Positions 35,262 to 42,806 of a stretch of 64,000 bases of DNA are shown here, in pieces. This DNA comes from CAMLHP01 sp035712285 (GTDB lineage: Bacteria > Gemmatimonadota > Gemmatimonadetes > Gemmatimonadales > GWC2-71-9). The notes under the pieces are model-generated. The model made no database searches and was not told the DNA's origin. It worked only from the letters and a program-made list of their open reading frames with translations. The stretch spans positions 1 to 64,000 of the forward strand of contig DASTBA010000105.1 of the NCBI GenBank assembly GCA_035712285.1. Reading direction: 5' to 3'. Both the position numbers and the translations under genes were made by a program. Numbering within the stretch: position 1 is the first letter of the stretch; each line of letters begins with the position of its first letter.

Positions 35262-37316
35262 ATGGAACCAGTGGCGCATGCAATTCCGGGAGCCGGCGTC
35301 GTGCTCGACGGTCCCGAGCCGGGCCCGGACGCGACCATGTTTCGCGTCCGCTCCGCCGCGGCGGAGCGCGTGGAACTGTGCCTGTTCGACGCATCGGGCG
35401 GAGCGGAGCAGCGGCTGGACATGGCGCGGGACACGGCGGGATCGTGGCAGCTTCCGGTCCCCGGCATCCGGCCGGGCCAGCTCTACGGATTCCGGGCTCA
35501 CGGCCCCTGGGAGCCACGGGCCGGGCAGCGCTTCAATCCCCACAAGCTGCTGCTCGATCCCTATGCCCGCGCCGTGAACGGGCCGATCAACTGGCATCCG
35601 TCGCTGCTCGATCATCGGGCGGACCGGCCGGAACTGCCGGACGAGCGCGACAGCGCGCCGCATCTGCCCAGGTGCGTCGTCGTGTCGCCGGAATTCGACT
35701 GGCGGGGAGACATTCCTGCGCGAACTCCTCTGGCCGATTCGCTGATCTACGAGTGCCATGTGCGCGGCATGACCATCCAGCATCCGGACGTCGCTCCCGA
35801 GGAGCGCGGCCGCTTCCTGGGGCTCGCATCGGAGCCGGTCATCCGCCACCTCGCCGGTCTCGGCGTGACGGCCGTCGAGCTGCTCCCCGTGGCGCACAGC
35901 GCCGGGGACGCGCGGCTCGCCCGGCTCGGCCTCACCAACTACTGGGGCTACAGCACGGCGGCGTTCCTGGCGCCGGATGCCCGTTTCGCTTCCGCCGCGC
36001 GGGGGGAACAGGTCCGCGAGTTCAAGGAGATGGTGCGGCGCCTGCACGCCGCCGGCATCGAGGTGGTTCTCGATGTGGTCTTCAACCACTCGGCGGAGGC
36101 GGACCCCGGCGGCCCGACGATGTCGTTCCGGGGCCTCGGCAACGCCGACTGGTATCTCGCCGGTGATTCACCGGACCGCTATCTCGACGTGACCGGATGC
36201 GGGAACACGCTCGATGTCCGCGCGGGGCCGGGACACCGGCTGCTGTACGATGCGCTGCGCTACTGGGTGGCGGAGATGCACGTGGACGGATTCCGCTTTG
36301 ACCTGGCACCGGCGCTGGCCCGGGGGCGCGACTTCCCGGCGTCCCTCGATCCGTTCTTCTCGGCCCTGCGTGCGGACCCGGTACTGGCGCCCTGCAAGCT
36401 CATCGCCGAACCGTGGGACCTGGGGCCGGATGGGTATCAGCTCGGCCGGTTTCCGGCGGGATGGTCCGAGTGGAACGACCGGTATCGCGACACGGTCCGG
36501 AGATTCTGGTCGGGCATGCCCGGCCAGACCGGCGCGCTTGCCACCACATTGGCCGGTAGCAGTGACCTGTTCGGCGGGGTCGGGCGCGACCCGCAGGCGT
36601 CCGTCAATTTCGTCACCTGCCATGACGGATTCACCTTGCAGGATCTTGTGCAGTATGCTGGGCGGCACAACGAGGCCAACGGCGAAGGCGGCGAGGATGG
36701 ACACCCGGAGAACTGGAGCCGGAACTGGGGAGTCGAGGGGCCGTCCCCCGACCCGGCCGTGCTGCGGCTGCGTGAGCGTGCCGCCCGGGCGATGCTGCTT
36801 TCGCTCTTCGTATCCCAGGGATTGCCGATGCTGAGCCAGGGCGACGAACTGGGGCGGACGCAGCAGGGCAACAACAACGCCTACGCGCTGGACAATCCGG
36901 TGAGCTGGGTGGACTGGAACCTGGACGATGCCCGCCGGGGCCGGCTCCGCTTCGCACAGGACGCCTCTGCCCTGCGCCGGCGGCATCCGGTACTGCGTCG
37001 CAGCCAGTTCTTCACTCCGACGGATGCCGTGTGGCTCCGTCCCGACGGTAGCCCGATGAAGGCCGCCGACTGGGAGGCGCCGGACCAGCGGGCCTTCATG
37101 CTGGCCCTGCGGGAACGGGCAGGCACCGATCTGCTGCTGGCCTTCAACGGCGGGGCCGCGCCGGTGGATCTCACCCTTCCGATGGGGAACTGGCGCCTGG
37201 CGCTTTCGAGCGCGGAGCAGGGCGCTGTCCTGCCTGCGCATGGCCGCTGCCGCCTCCCTGCCGTCACGCTCGCCGTGCTCGAACCTGCCACCTCATCCGA
37301 AGAAATTCCTTCGTGA
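35262..37316 (+). CDS. glgX: Glycogen debranching enzyme (isoamylase-type, GH13)
   Basis: This 684-residue GH13 enzyme has an N-terminal CBM48 domain and a catalytic barrel. Visible motifs are VVLDVVFNHSAE (region I), DGFRFDLAPAL with the nucleophile aspartate, LIAEPWD with the acid glutamate, and NFVTCHDGFTL. The SQGDELGRTQQGNNNAY segment is typical of GlgX/TreX proteins, which cleave alpha-1,6 branches of glycogen or maltodextrin. It diverges from the GH15-trehalose pair. Debranching products may feed glucose units to trehalose. A much longer frame runs upstream, but it is antisense to GH15; ATG 35262 gives the family N-terminus. Confidence 0.92.
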   Translation: MEPVAHAIPGAGVVLDGPEPGPDATMFRVRSAAAERVELCLFDASGGAEQRLDMARDTAGSWQLPVPGIRPGQLYGFRAHGPWEPRAGQRFNPHKLLLDPYARAVNGPINWHPSLLDHRADRPELPDERDSAPHLPRCVVVSPEFDWRGDIPARTPLADSLIYECHVRGMTIQHPDVAPEERGRFLGLASEPVIRHLAGLGVTAVELLPVAHSAGDARLARLGLTNYWGYSTAAFLAPDARFASAARGEQVREFKEMVRRLHAAGIEVVLDVVFNHSAEADPGGPTMSFRGLGNADWYLAGDSPDRYLDVTGCGNTLDVRAGPGHRLLYDALRYWVAEMHVDGFRFDLAPALARGRDFPASLDPFFSALRADPVLAPCKLIAEPWDLGPDGYQLGRFPAGWSEWNDRYRDTVRRFWSGMPGQTGALATTLAGSSDLFGGVGRDPQASVNFVTCHDGFTLQDLVQYAGRHNEANGEGGEDGHPENWSRNWGVEGPSPDPAVLRLRERAARAMLLSLFVSQGLPMLSQGDELGRTQQGNNNAYALDNPVSWVDWNLDDARRGRLRFAQDASALRRRHPVLRRSQFFTPTDAVWLRPDGSPMKAADWEAPDQRAFMLALRERAGTDLLLAFNGGAAPVDLTLPMGNWRLALSSAEQGAVLPAHGRCRLPAVTLAVLEPATSSEEIPS

Positions 37317-37393
37317 GCCGGGATCCGCTGGATCTCCTTCTGGGTCGACGCGGCGTGCCAGCGGGACTCAAGCTGCGGGACACGCTGCGCTGA
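37313..37393 (+). CDS. Very short ORF after glgX (26 aa), doubtful
   Basis: GTG at 37313 overlaps the glgX stop and opens 26 codons, with a product beginning MSRDPLDLLLGRRGVPAGL. The four-base overlap resembles real junctions in this genome, but the peptide has no recognisable domain. It may be a gene remnant or chance. Confidence 0.25.
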   Translation: MSRDPLDLLLGRRGVPAGLKLRDTLR

Positions 37394-37410
37394 CCGGGAT
37401 GCGATTCACA

Positions 37411-37869
37411 TCACATCCGGCCGTCGGGCCCCACGATGATGAACGCCACGGTGTTGCCGGCCACGAAATAGGGGAGGCCTCCCGCCGCACGACGCGCCAG
37501 CAGAGCCATCAGCCGGCTGTCCGGTGACGTGACCATGACCCCGACCTGCATGCCGCCGGCGCCGGTCCCGCCCTGGAAGTTCTCCCAGTCCAGGGTGTAC
37601 TTGGCGCGGGTGAAGCTGAACCCGCCATTGAGATACGGGGCCATTCCGGCCGGCACCACGCCGGCCCCCGCGTCGGGCGGAAACCTGTCCTTGTCGGCCC
37701 AGTAGTTGTACGCGCCTACCCGGATGGCGCCGAGGTCGCCGATGATGGCCGACACCTCGGCGTGATTGCGGAGATCCACGTAGCGCAGCACCGCGATGCC
37801 GGCCAGGATGCCCAGGACGACGAACACGACCAGCAGCTCGATGAGCGAGAATCCGCGGCGCCGGCTCAT
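37411..37869 (-). CDS. Type IV pilin-like/GspG-type pseudopilin
   Basis: This 152-residue protein starts SRRRGFSLIELLVVFVVLGILAGIAVLRY, a class III signal: a short basic leader, the prepilin-peptidase site before F, E at +5 and a hydrophobic helix. The downstream YWADKDRFPPDAG and acidic/glycine-rich segments resemble GspG-type pseudopilins. No secretion ATPase, inner-membrane platform protein or prepilin peptidase is encoded nearby, so it must work with machinery encoded elsewhere. Its ATG overlaps the upstream membrane-protein stop. It is the last gene of a three-gene - strand unit. Confidence 0.85.
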   Translation of the reverse strand: MSRRRGFSLIELLVVFVVLGILAGIAVLRYVDLRNHAEVSAIIGDLGAIRVGAYNYWADKDRFPPDAGAGVVPAGMAPYLNGGFSFTRAKYTLDWENFQGGTGAGGMQVGVMVTSPDSRLMALLARRAAGGLPYFVAGNTVAFIIVGPDGRM

Positions 37870-38381
37870 GGGGTCCCCCGACGGCTGAGCACGTCATAGC
37901 TGTTGCCGACGAATGCTGCCACCGAGTCGCCTGAGCGGAGTGTCAGGTGCAGCTCCGAGTCCGCGCCTTCCAGCACAAATTCGCCGAACTGCGTGGGGGT
38001 ATAGGTGAGGTTGCCGACCGGGATTCCGGTGTCGGCGAGCCGGGCCGGCAGGTGCCCGGCGCTGTCCTGGAACCGGGCGATGCGCTGGTACTGCAGCGCC
38101 ATGGCAAGGCGCAGGCTCGCTTCCCGGACCGCGGCCGACTGCGCCGGCATCCCGCGGTGAAATACCCAGTCCGGCCGTGCCATCCAGAGATACCCCAGTA
38201 CGCCCGCAAGCACGAGCAGGCTCAGCCAGGTGGCCGGATGCGGCCTGCGGCGCGGGCCACGTGGCCGGGCGTCGGCGGGGCGGGACTTCAGCGCCTCGTC
38301 GTACGCCTCGAGCAGTGCGCGCTTCTCGGGCGAAGGCGGGCCGCCGCTTCCGCCGGGAGAGGTCGGGGGCGGATGGCTCAT
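37866..38381 (-). CDS. Single-pass membrane protein of unknown function
   Basis: This 171-residue protein has a cytoplasmic proline/arginine-rich N-terminal region of about 50 residues, one transmembrane helix (ATWLSLLVLAGVLGYLWM) and a roughly 100-residue domain expected outside the membrane. That domain contains LRLAMALQYQRIARFQDSAG and TPTQFGEFVLEGADSELH, which resemble the body of pilin-like proteins. No family is recognised. Coupling to the pseudopilin by a four-base overlap suggests an accessory role in the same pilus or secretion apparatus. Confidence 0.68.
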   Translation of the reverse strand: MSHPPPTSPGGSGGPPSPEKRALLEAYDEALKSRPADARPRGPRRRPHPATWLSLLVLAGVLGYLWMARPDWVFHRGMPAQSAAVREASLRLAMALQYQRIARFQDSAGHLPARLADTGIPVGNLTYTPTQFGEFVLEGADSELHLTLRSGDSVAAFVGNSYDVLSRRGTP

Positions 38382-38383
38382 GT

Positions 38384-38785
38384 TCAGCGTCCGGGCTGGG
38401 GGAGTGCGGCTTCGACTTCGGCCGGGAAGGTGCGGATATCGATCGGCTTGGTGATGTACCCCGCGAAACCGGCTTCGAGGGCGCGCTCACGGTCGCCGCT
38501 CATGGCATGGGCGGTGAGCGCCAGCACCCGGCGCTCGCGGTGCGCCGAAGCGCGGATCTCGCGCAGCAGGGAAAATCCGTCCCGCCCCGGGAGCTGGATG
38601 TCCATCAGGATGAGGTCCGGCTCCGCCGCGTCCAGTGCGGCGATCAGGTCGTCGCCGCCACTGAGCGGCACCACATGGTGCCCGCGCAGCTTCAGCAGGG
38701 TGGAGAACAGCTTCATGTTGTCGGGGCTGTCCTCGACGATGACGATGGTGGCCAGGTGCGGCTCCGTTGTTGGGACGCTCCTCAA
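38384..38785 (-). CDS. Single-domain response regulator
   Basis: This 133-residue receiver domain is CheY-like: the acidic pair is in IVIVEDSPDNMKLF, the phosphoacceptor aspartate in LILMDIQLPGRDG, a threonine in LALTAHAM and the lysine in YITKPID. There is no output domain, so it may act by protein contact or as a phosphate shuttle. TTG at 38785 is the only standard start in frame, because TAG lies just upstream. It starts a unit with a membrane protein and a pseudopilin. No histidine kinase is nearby. Confidence 0.85.
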   Translation of the reverse strand: MRSVPTTEPHLATIVIVEDSPDNMKLFSTLLKLRGHHVVPLSGGDDLIAALDAAEPDLILMDIQLPGRDGFSLLREIRASAHRERRVLALTAHAMSGDRERALEAGFAGYITKPIDIRTFPAEVEAALPQPGR

Positions 38786-38795
38786 TAACTACAAT
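38767..38795 (+). promoter_or_regulatory. Promoter for aroA, apparently leaderless
   Basis: TTGTTG (38767-38772) and TACAAT (38790-38795) are 17 bases apart, and the -10 ends exactly six bases before ATG 38802. Its -10 overlaps the -10 of an opposing promoter (38786-38814). Confidence 0.6.
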
Positions 38796-38814
38796 CCTGC
38801 CATGGCGCCGGCAA
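38786..38814 (-). promoter_or_regulatory. Candidate opposing promoter for the response-regulator operon
   Basis: On the - strand TTGCCG and TAGTTA are 17 bases apart. Transcription from it would begin near 38779, just inside the only standard start (TTG 38785) of the response regulator. Either this promoter or that start codon therefore needs correction. Confidence 0.35.
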
Positions 38815-40115
38815 CGCCGGCGCCCCTCCACTCCCGCTCCGGCAGGTGCATGAGCTTCGGTGCAGAGATCCGCGTTCCGGGCGACAAGAGCATCACTCAT
38901 CGCGCGCTCATGCTCGCGGCCCTGGCGCGGGGCAGCAGCCGGCTCACCGGCCTCCTCACCTCCCTGGACGCCCGCTCATCGGCACGCGTGCTGCGCCAGC
39001 TCGGCGCCGGCATCACGCCGCTCCGGGACGGCGCCGCCGTGACGGTGACGGGCCGCCCGCAGTTCGGGGAACCTGCCGGAACACTCGACTGCGGCAACGC
39101 GGGCACCACCGCCCGCCTGCTCACCGGCCTGCTTGCGGCGCAGCGCCTGTCCGCCCGGCTGAGCGGGGACGCGTCGCTCCGGCGCCGCCCGATGCGCCGG
39201 GTGACCGAGCCGCTCTCGGCGATGGGGGCGCGTTTTGCCCCGGCCGCGGCCGACCGGCTCCCCTTCCGGATCACCGGCGGCATGCTGTCGCCCTTGCGGT
39301 ATGACCTGCCGGTCGCCAGCGCCCAGGTGAAGAGCGCGCTGCTCCTGGCCGGTGCCGCCGGCGGTGTCGAGGTCTCGCTGCTGGAGCGCGGCAGCCCGTC
39401 GCGCGATCACACCGAGCGCCTCCTCGCCGCGCTTGGCTTCCCGATCTTTCACCGTGATGGGCGTGTCGAACTCCGTGGATCGGCACGGTTCCGCCCGTTC
39501 GATCTCGCCATTCCGGGTGATCCGTCCTCGGCGGCCTTCCTGCTTGGTGCGATCCTCGTCCGCGGGCGGGGGGCGCTCGCCATTCCGGGCGTCTGCATCA
39601 ATCCCACGCGGGTCGGGTTCCTGCGGGTGCTGGAGCGGATGGGGGCGGCGCTCGCGCGGAGCGACGAGACCGAGGTGATGGGGGAGCCGGTCGCGACCGT
39701 GGCAATCCGGGGCGGGGCGCTCACGGCGGCCGACATAGCACCTGATGAGGTTCCATCGCTGGTGGACGAGGTGCCGCTCCTCGCGGTGCTCGCCACCCGG
39801 GCCCGCGGCGTGACCCGCTTCCGCTCGGTGGGTGAATTGCGCGTCAAGGAGAGCAACCGTCTTGAATTGCTGGCGGAGAACCTTCGGGCGGCAGGGCAGG
39901 AAGCTGCGGTGGAGGGGGATGACCTGCTGGTGGAAGGCGGCGCCCGGCCGCCGCGGGGGCGGATCGTGACCGCCGGCGATCACCGGATCGCGATGGCATT
40001 CGCGGTGCTGGGGCTCGCCGACGGAGCCCGCCTTCGGGTGGACAACCCCTCCTGTGCCGACGTGAGCTTCCCCGGGTTTGCTGCCGCCCTGCGGCGGGTG
40101 GCGAAGGCCGCATGA
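38802..40115 (+). CDS. aroA: 3-phosphoshikimate 1-carboxyvinyltransferase (EPSP synthase)
   Basis: This 437-residue enzyme of the shikimate pathway joins shikimate-3-phosphate and phosphoenolpyruvate. Motifs are VPGDKSITHRALMLAALA, the PEP loop LDCGNAGTTARLLTGLLA, SAQVKSALLLAGA, DEVPLLAVLA and RVKESNRL. The start is chosen at ATG 38802, which lies six bases after a good -10. ATG 38850 would give a 421-residue protein starting just before the conserved core and cannot be ruled out. The stop overlaps the cmk ATG. Confidence 0.94.
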   Translation: MAPATPAPLHSRSGRCMSFGAEIRVPGDKSITHRALMLAALARGSSRLTGLLTSLDARSSARVLRQLGAGITPLRDGAAVTVTGRPQFGEPAGTLDCGNAGTTARLLTGLLAAQRLSARLSGDASLRRRPMRRVTEPLSAMGARFAPAAADRLPFRITGGMLSPLRYDLPVASAQVKSALLLAGAAGGVEVSLLERGSPSRDHTERLLAALGFPIFHRDGRVELRGSARFRPFDLAIPGDPSSAAFLLGAILVRGRGALAIPGVCINPTRVGFLRVLERMGAALARSDETEVMGEPVATVAIRGGALTAADIAPDEVPSLVDEVPLLAVLATRARGVTRFRSVGELRVKESNRLELLAENLRAAGQEAAVEGDDLLVEGGARPPRGRIVTAGDHRIAMAFAVLGLADGARLRVDNPSCADVSFPGFAAALRRVAKAA

Positions 40116-40831
40116 GCTCCCATGATGGGGTGATTGCCATTGACGGGCCGTCGGCCTCCGGCAAGTCGAGTACGGCCCGCGCGGTGGCGGAGCGGCTCGG
40201 CTTTGCCCATCTGGACTCGGGCGCGCTCTACCGCGGCGTCACCCTGGTGGCATTGCGGGAGGTGACGCGAGACGGCGCGCCGGCGGACAGTGATCCGCTG
40301 GCCGGCGGTGCGGAGGCGGTGCTCCGGGCGGCCGAGGAGCGCGGCCTGGTGCTCTATCCGGATGGGGCAGGCTTTGCAGCATACCTGGAAGGGGAGCCCT
40401 GTGACGAGGCCATCCGCACGGCGGAGGTGACACGGCACGTGAGCGCCGTGAGCGCCGTTCCCGAAGTGCGGGAGTGGGTGAATGCCCACCTCCGCGAGCT
40501 GGTCCGTGCGGGGCGGAACGTGGTGGTGGACGGCCGGGACATCGGGACCGTGGTCTTTCCCGAGGCGGATCTCAAGGTCTTCCTCACGGCGAGTCCGGAG
40601 GTGCGGGCCCGCCGGCGCGTCCTCCAGCGGCACGGGGTGCCGGACGAGGCAGCGATTGCCCGGGAAACGGCGCTGCTCGTGGCCCGTGATGCCGCTGATG
40701 CGAGCCGGCCGGTGGCGCCCCTTCGCCAGGCGCCGGATGCCCGGGTGCTGGACAGCTCCGGGCTCACCTTCGACCAGCAGGTGGGGCGGATCGTGGGCTG
40801 GGCGCGGGAGGTGCTCGGAAAGCCGGCTTGA
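40112..40831 (+). CDS. cmk: Cytidylate kinase
   Basis: This 239-residue P-loop kinase phosphorylates CMP and dCMP. It shows IDGPSASGKSSTARAVAERLG, HLDSGALYRGVTL, VVDGRDIGTVVFPEADLKVF and the arginine-rich lid RRRVLQRHG. It overlaps aroA by four bases and its stop lies within the -35 of the rpsA promoter. The aroA-cmk-rpsA order is widespread in bacteria. Confidence 0.96.
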   Translation: MSSHDGVIAIDGPSASGKSSTARAVAERLGFAHLDSGALYRGVTLVALREVTRDGAPADSDPLAGGAEAVLRAAEERGLVLYPDGAGFAAYLEGEPCDEAIRTAEVTRHVSAVSAVPEVREWVNAHLRELVRAGRNVVVDGRDIGTVVFPEADLKVFLTASPEVRARRRVLQRHGVPDEAAIARETALLVARDAADASRPVAPLRQAPDARVLDSSGLTFDQQVGRIVGWAREVLGKPA

Positions 40832-40856
40832 TCCGGCATTGCCGGCGCGCTACTTT
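40828..40856 (+). promoter_or_regulatory. Promoter for rpsA
   Basis: TTGATC (40828-40833) and TACTTT (40851-40856) are 17 bases apart. Transcription would start near 40863, giving a leader of about 90 bases before rpsA. Such a leader would leave room for S1 autoregulation. Confidence 0.65.
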
Positions 40857-40951
40857 TCTCCGCTTCCCCCGGACATGCATTCCGCCTGTCCGGGACTCAA
40901 CCCCAGCCCGCGATCCCCCGTTCGCGGTCGGTATGTGAAAGCGGTCCATTC

Positions 40952-42709
40952 ATGATGTCCGAACTGCTGCCTGCCCACGAGAAGTCCACCGCCACCGGCC
41001 TCCGCGTCCGCCCCGACCTGTACGACGAAGAGTACAGCGACGACGAATACGACCAGCTCCTCTCGATGTACGAGGGGACGATGTCGCAGATCGTCGAGGG
41101 CGAGATCGTCAAGTCGAAGGTCCTCCGCGTCACGGACAACGCCGTCATCCTCGACGTCGGCTTCAAGTCCGAGGGCTCGGTGCCCCTGGACGAGTTCAAG
41201 GATCCCGGCTCCCTCAAGGAGGGGGACGAGGTCGAGGTGTTCCTCGAGCACCTCGAGGACCACGAAGGCGCCGTCGTCCTGTCCAAGAAGAAGGCCGACT
41301 TCATGCGGGTCTGGGAGAAGATCCGCGTGGCGTACGAGAGCGACCAGCCGGTGGAGGGCACGCTCACCAAGAAGATCAAGGGCGGCGTGGTCGTGAACCT
41401 CATGGGCGTGGATGCATTCCTGCCCGGTTCGCAGATCGCGCTCCGCCGGGTGCCCAATATCGACGACCTCCTGGGCCAGACCTACGAGTTCAAGATCATC
41501 AAGCTCAACAAGCGCCGCCGCAACATCGTGGTGAGCCGCCGGGTGATCCTGGAGCACGAGCGCGCCCACAAGCGCGAGCACCTCATGAAGGAGCTCGAGG
41601 TGGGCCAGGTCCGGAAGGGCGTCGTCAAGAACGTCACCGACTTCGGCGCCTTCATCGACCTGGGCGGCGTGGACGGCCTCCTGCACATCACCGACATGTC
41701 GTACGGCCGCGTGTCGCACCCGAGCGAGATGGTGCAGATCGGCCACGAGGTGGAGGTCAAGATCCTCGACATCGACTGGCAGCGCGAGCGCATCTCGCTC
41801 GGCATGAAGCAGCTGCAGTCGTACCCCTGGAAGGACGTGGCCCAGAAGTACCCGGTGGGCTCGCGCGTGCAGGGCAAGGTGGTCTCGATCACCAACTACG
41901 GCGCCTTCGTGGAGCTGGAGCCCGGCATCGAGGGGCTGGTCCACATCAGCGAGATGAGCTGGACCCGCAACGTCCGCCATCCCTCCAAGATCGTCTCCAT
42001 CGGCGAGACCATCGAGGCGGTGGTGCTCAAGGTGGACGAGTCGGAGGAGAAGATCTCGCTCGGCATGAAGCAGACTGAGCAGGATCCGTGGATGGTGCTG
42101 CCGCTCAAGTATCCGGTCGGCACCCGGCTCGCGGGCAAGGTCCGGAACCTCACCAGCTTCGGCGCCTTCGTCGAGATCGAGCCCGGTATCGACGGCCTGA
42201 TCCACATCTCCGACATGTCGTGGACCAAGCGGGTGCAGCATCCCTCCGAGGTGGTGAAGAAGGGCGACTCGGTCGAGGTGCTCATCCTCAACATCGACGC
42301 CGAGAACAAGCGGATCAGCCTGGGCCTCAAGCAGGCGCAGGAGGATCCGTGGCTCCGGATCGGCGAGACCTACCCGATCGGGATGACCCTGCGCGGCGTG
42401 GTGCTGCGGCTCATGGACAAGGGCGTGGTGGTGGATGTCGGCAATGACATCGAGGGCTTTGTCCCGATCTCGCAGCTCGGCAAGCCCGACGTCCAGAACC
42501 CCGGCGACGCCGTGCAGGAAGGCCAGCCGGTGGATCTCTCGGTGCTCGAGGTGGATCCGATCCATCACCGGATCGTGCTGGCGGTGGTGGGCTATCCCGA
42601 GACCACCGAGGAGGAGATGGCCGCCAACCGCGCCAAGGCGGCGCGGCCGGTGCCGGCCGAGGACGAGTCGGAGGAGTCAGCCGAACCGGAGTCCCCCGCC
42701 GCCGAGTGA
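40952..42709 (+). CDS. rpsA: 30S ribosomal protein S1
   Basis: This 585-residue protein has an acidic N-terminus (RPDLYDEEYSDDEYDQLLSM) and six S1 RNA-binding repeats: about 47-115, 133-200, 218-288, 305-375, 392-460 and 478-545. The later repeats carry the classical FGAFVE/GLxHISxMSW pattern. The tail is acidic. S1 holds structured mRNAs on the 30S subunit. ATG 40952 is followed by a second ATG at 40955, either of which may be used. An intrinsic terminator follows at 42732. Confidence 0.95.
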   Translation: MMSELLPAHEKSTATGLRVRPDLYDEEYSDDEYDQLLSMYEGTMSQIVEGEIVKSKVLRVTDNAVILDVGFKSEGSVPLDEFKDPGSLKEGDEVEVFLEHLEDHEGAVVLSKKKADFMRVWEKIRVAYESDQPVEGTLTKKIKGGVVVNLMGVDAFLPGSQIALRRVPNIDDLLGQTYEFKIIKLNKRRRNIVVSRRVILEHERAHKREHLMKELEVGQVRKGVVKNVTDFGAFIDLGGVDGLLHITDMSYGRVSHPSEMVQIGHEVEVKILDIDWQRERISLGMKQLQSYPWKDVAQKYPVGSRVQGKVVSITNYGAFVELEPGIEGLVHISEMSWTRNVRHPSKIVSIGETIEAVVLKVDESEEKISLGMKQTEQDPWMVLPLKYPVGTRLAGKVRNLTSFGAFVEIEPGIDGLIHISDMSWTKRVQHPSEVVKKGDSVEVLILNIDAENKRISLGLKQAQEDPWLRIGETYPIGMTLRGVVLRLMDKGVVVDVGNDIEGFVPISQLGKPDVQNPGDAVQEGQPVDLSVLEVDPIHHRIVLAVVGYPETTEEEMAANRAKAARPVPAEDESEESAEPESPAAE

Positions 42710-42731
42710 CCAGGCGCATCGAATGACACGG

Positions 42732-42762
42732 AGCCCCCGGCCATCCGGGGGCTTCGTCTTTC
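42732..42762 (+). terminator. Intrinsic terminator after rpsA
   Basis: AGCCCCCGG and CCGGGGGCT form a perfect nine-pair stem with a CCAT loop, followed by TCGTCTTT. It is the clearest rho-independent terminator in the window and separates rpsA from the carboxylase locus. Confidence 0.85.
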
Positions 42763-42794
42763 CTCCCGTCTTCCCGTCCTCCCGCCTTCCCGCC

Positions 42795-42800
42795 TACTTT
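42795..42800 (+). promoter_or_regulatory. Putative -10 element of the carboxyltransferase gene, apparently leaderless
   Basis: TACTTT is followed by six bases and ATG 42807, with pyrimidine-rich sequence and no ribosome site upstream. The -35 position reads TCCCGT, a poor match. The terminator before it requires a new promoter here. Confidence 0.5.
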
Positions 42801-42806
42801 CACCCC

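Noticed and set aside
38850..38852. ATG 38850 as the aroA start
   Set aside because: It lacks a clear ribosome site, while ATG 38802 lies six bases after a good TTGTTG-N17-TACAAT promoter. It remains a possible alternative.
40801..40951. A separate small gene between cmk and rpsA
   Set aside because: The gap holds the rpsA promoter and leader. The only open frames are short and continue from cmk in another frame, without ribosome sites.
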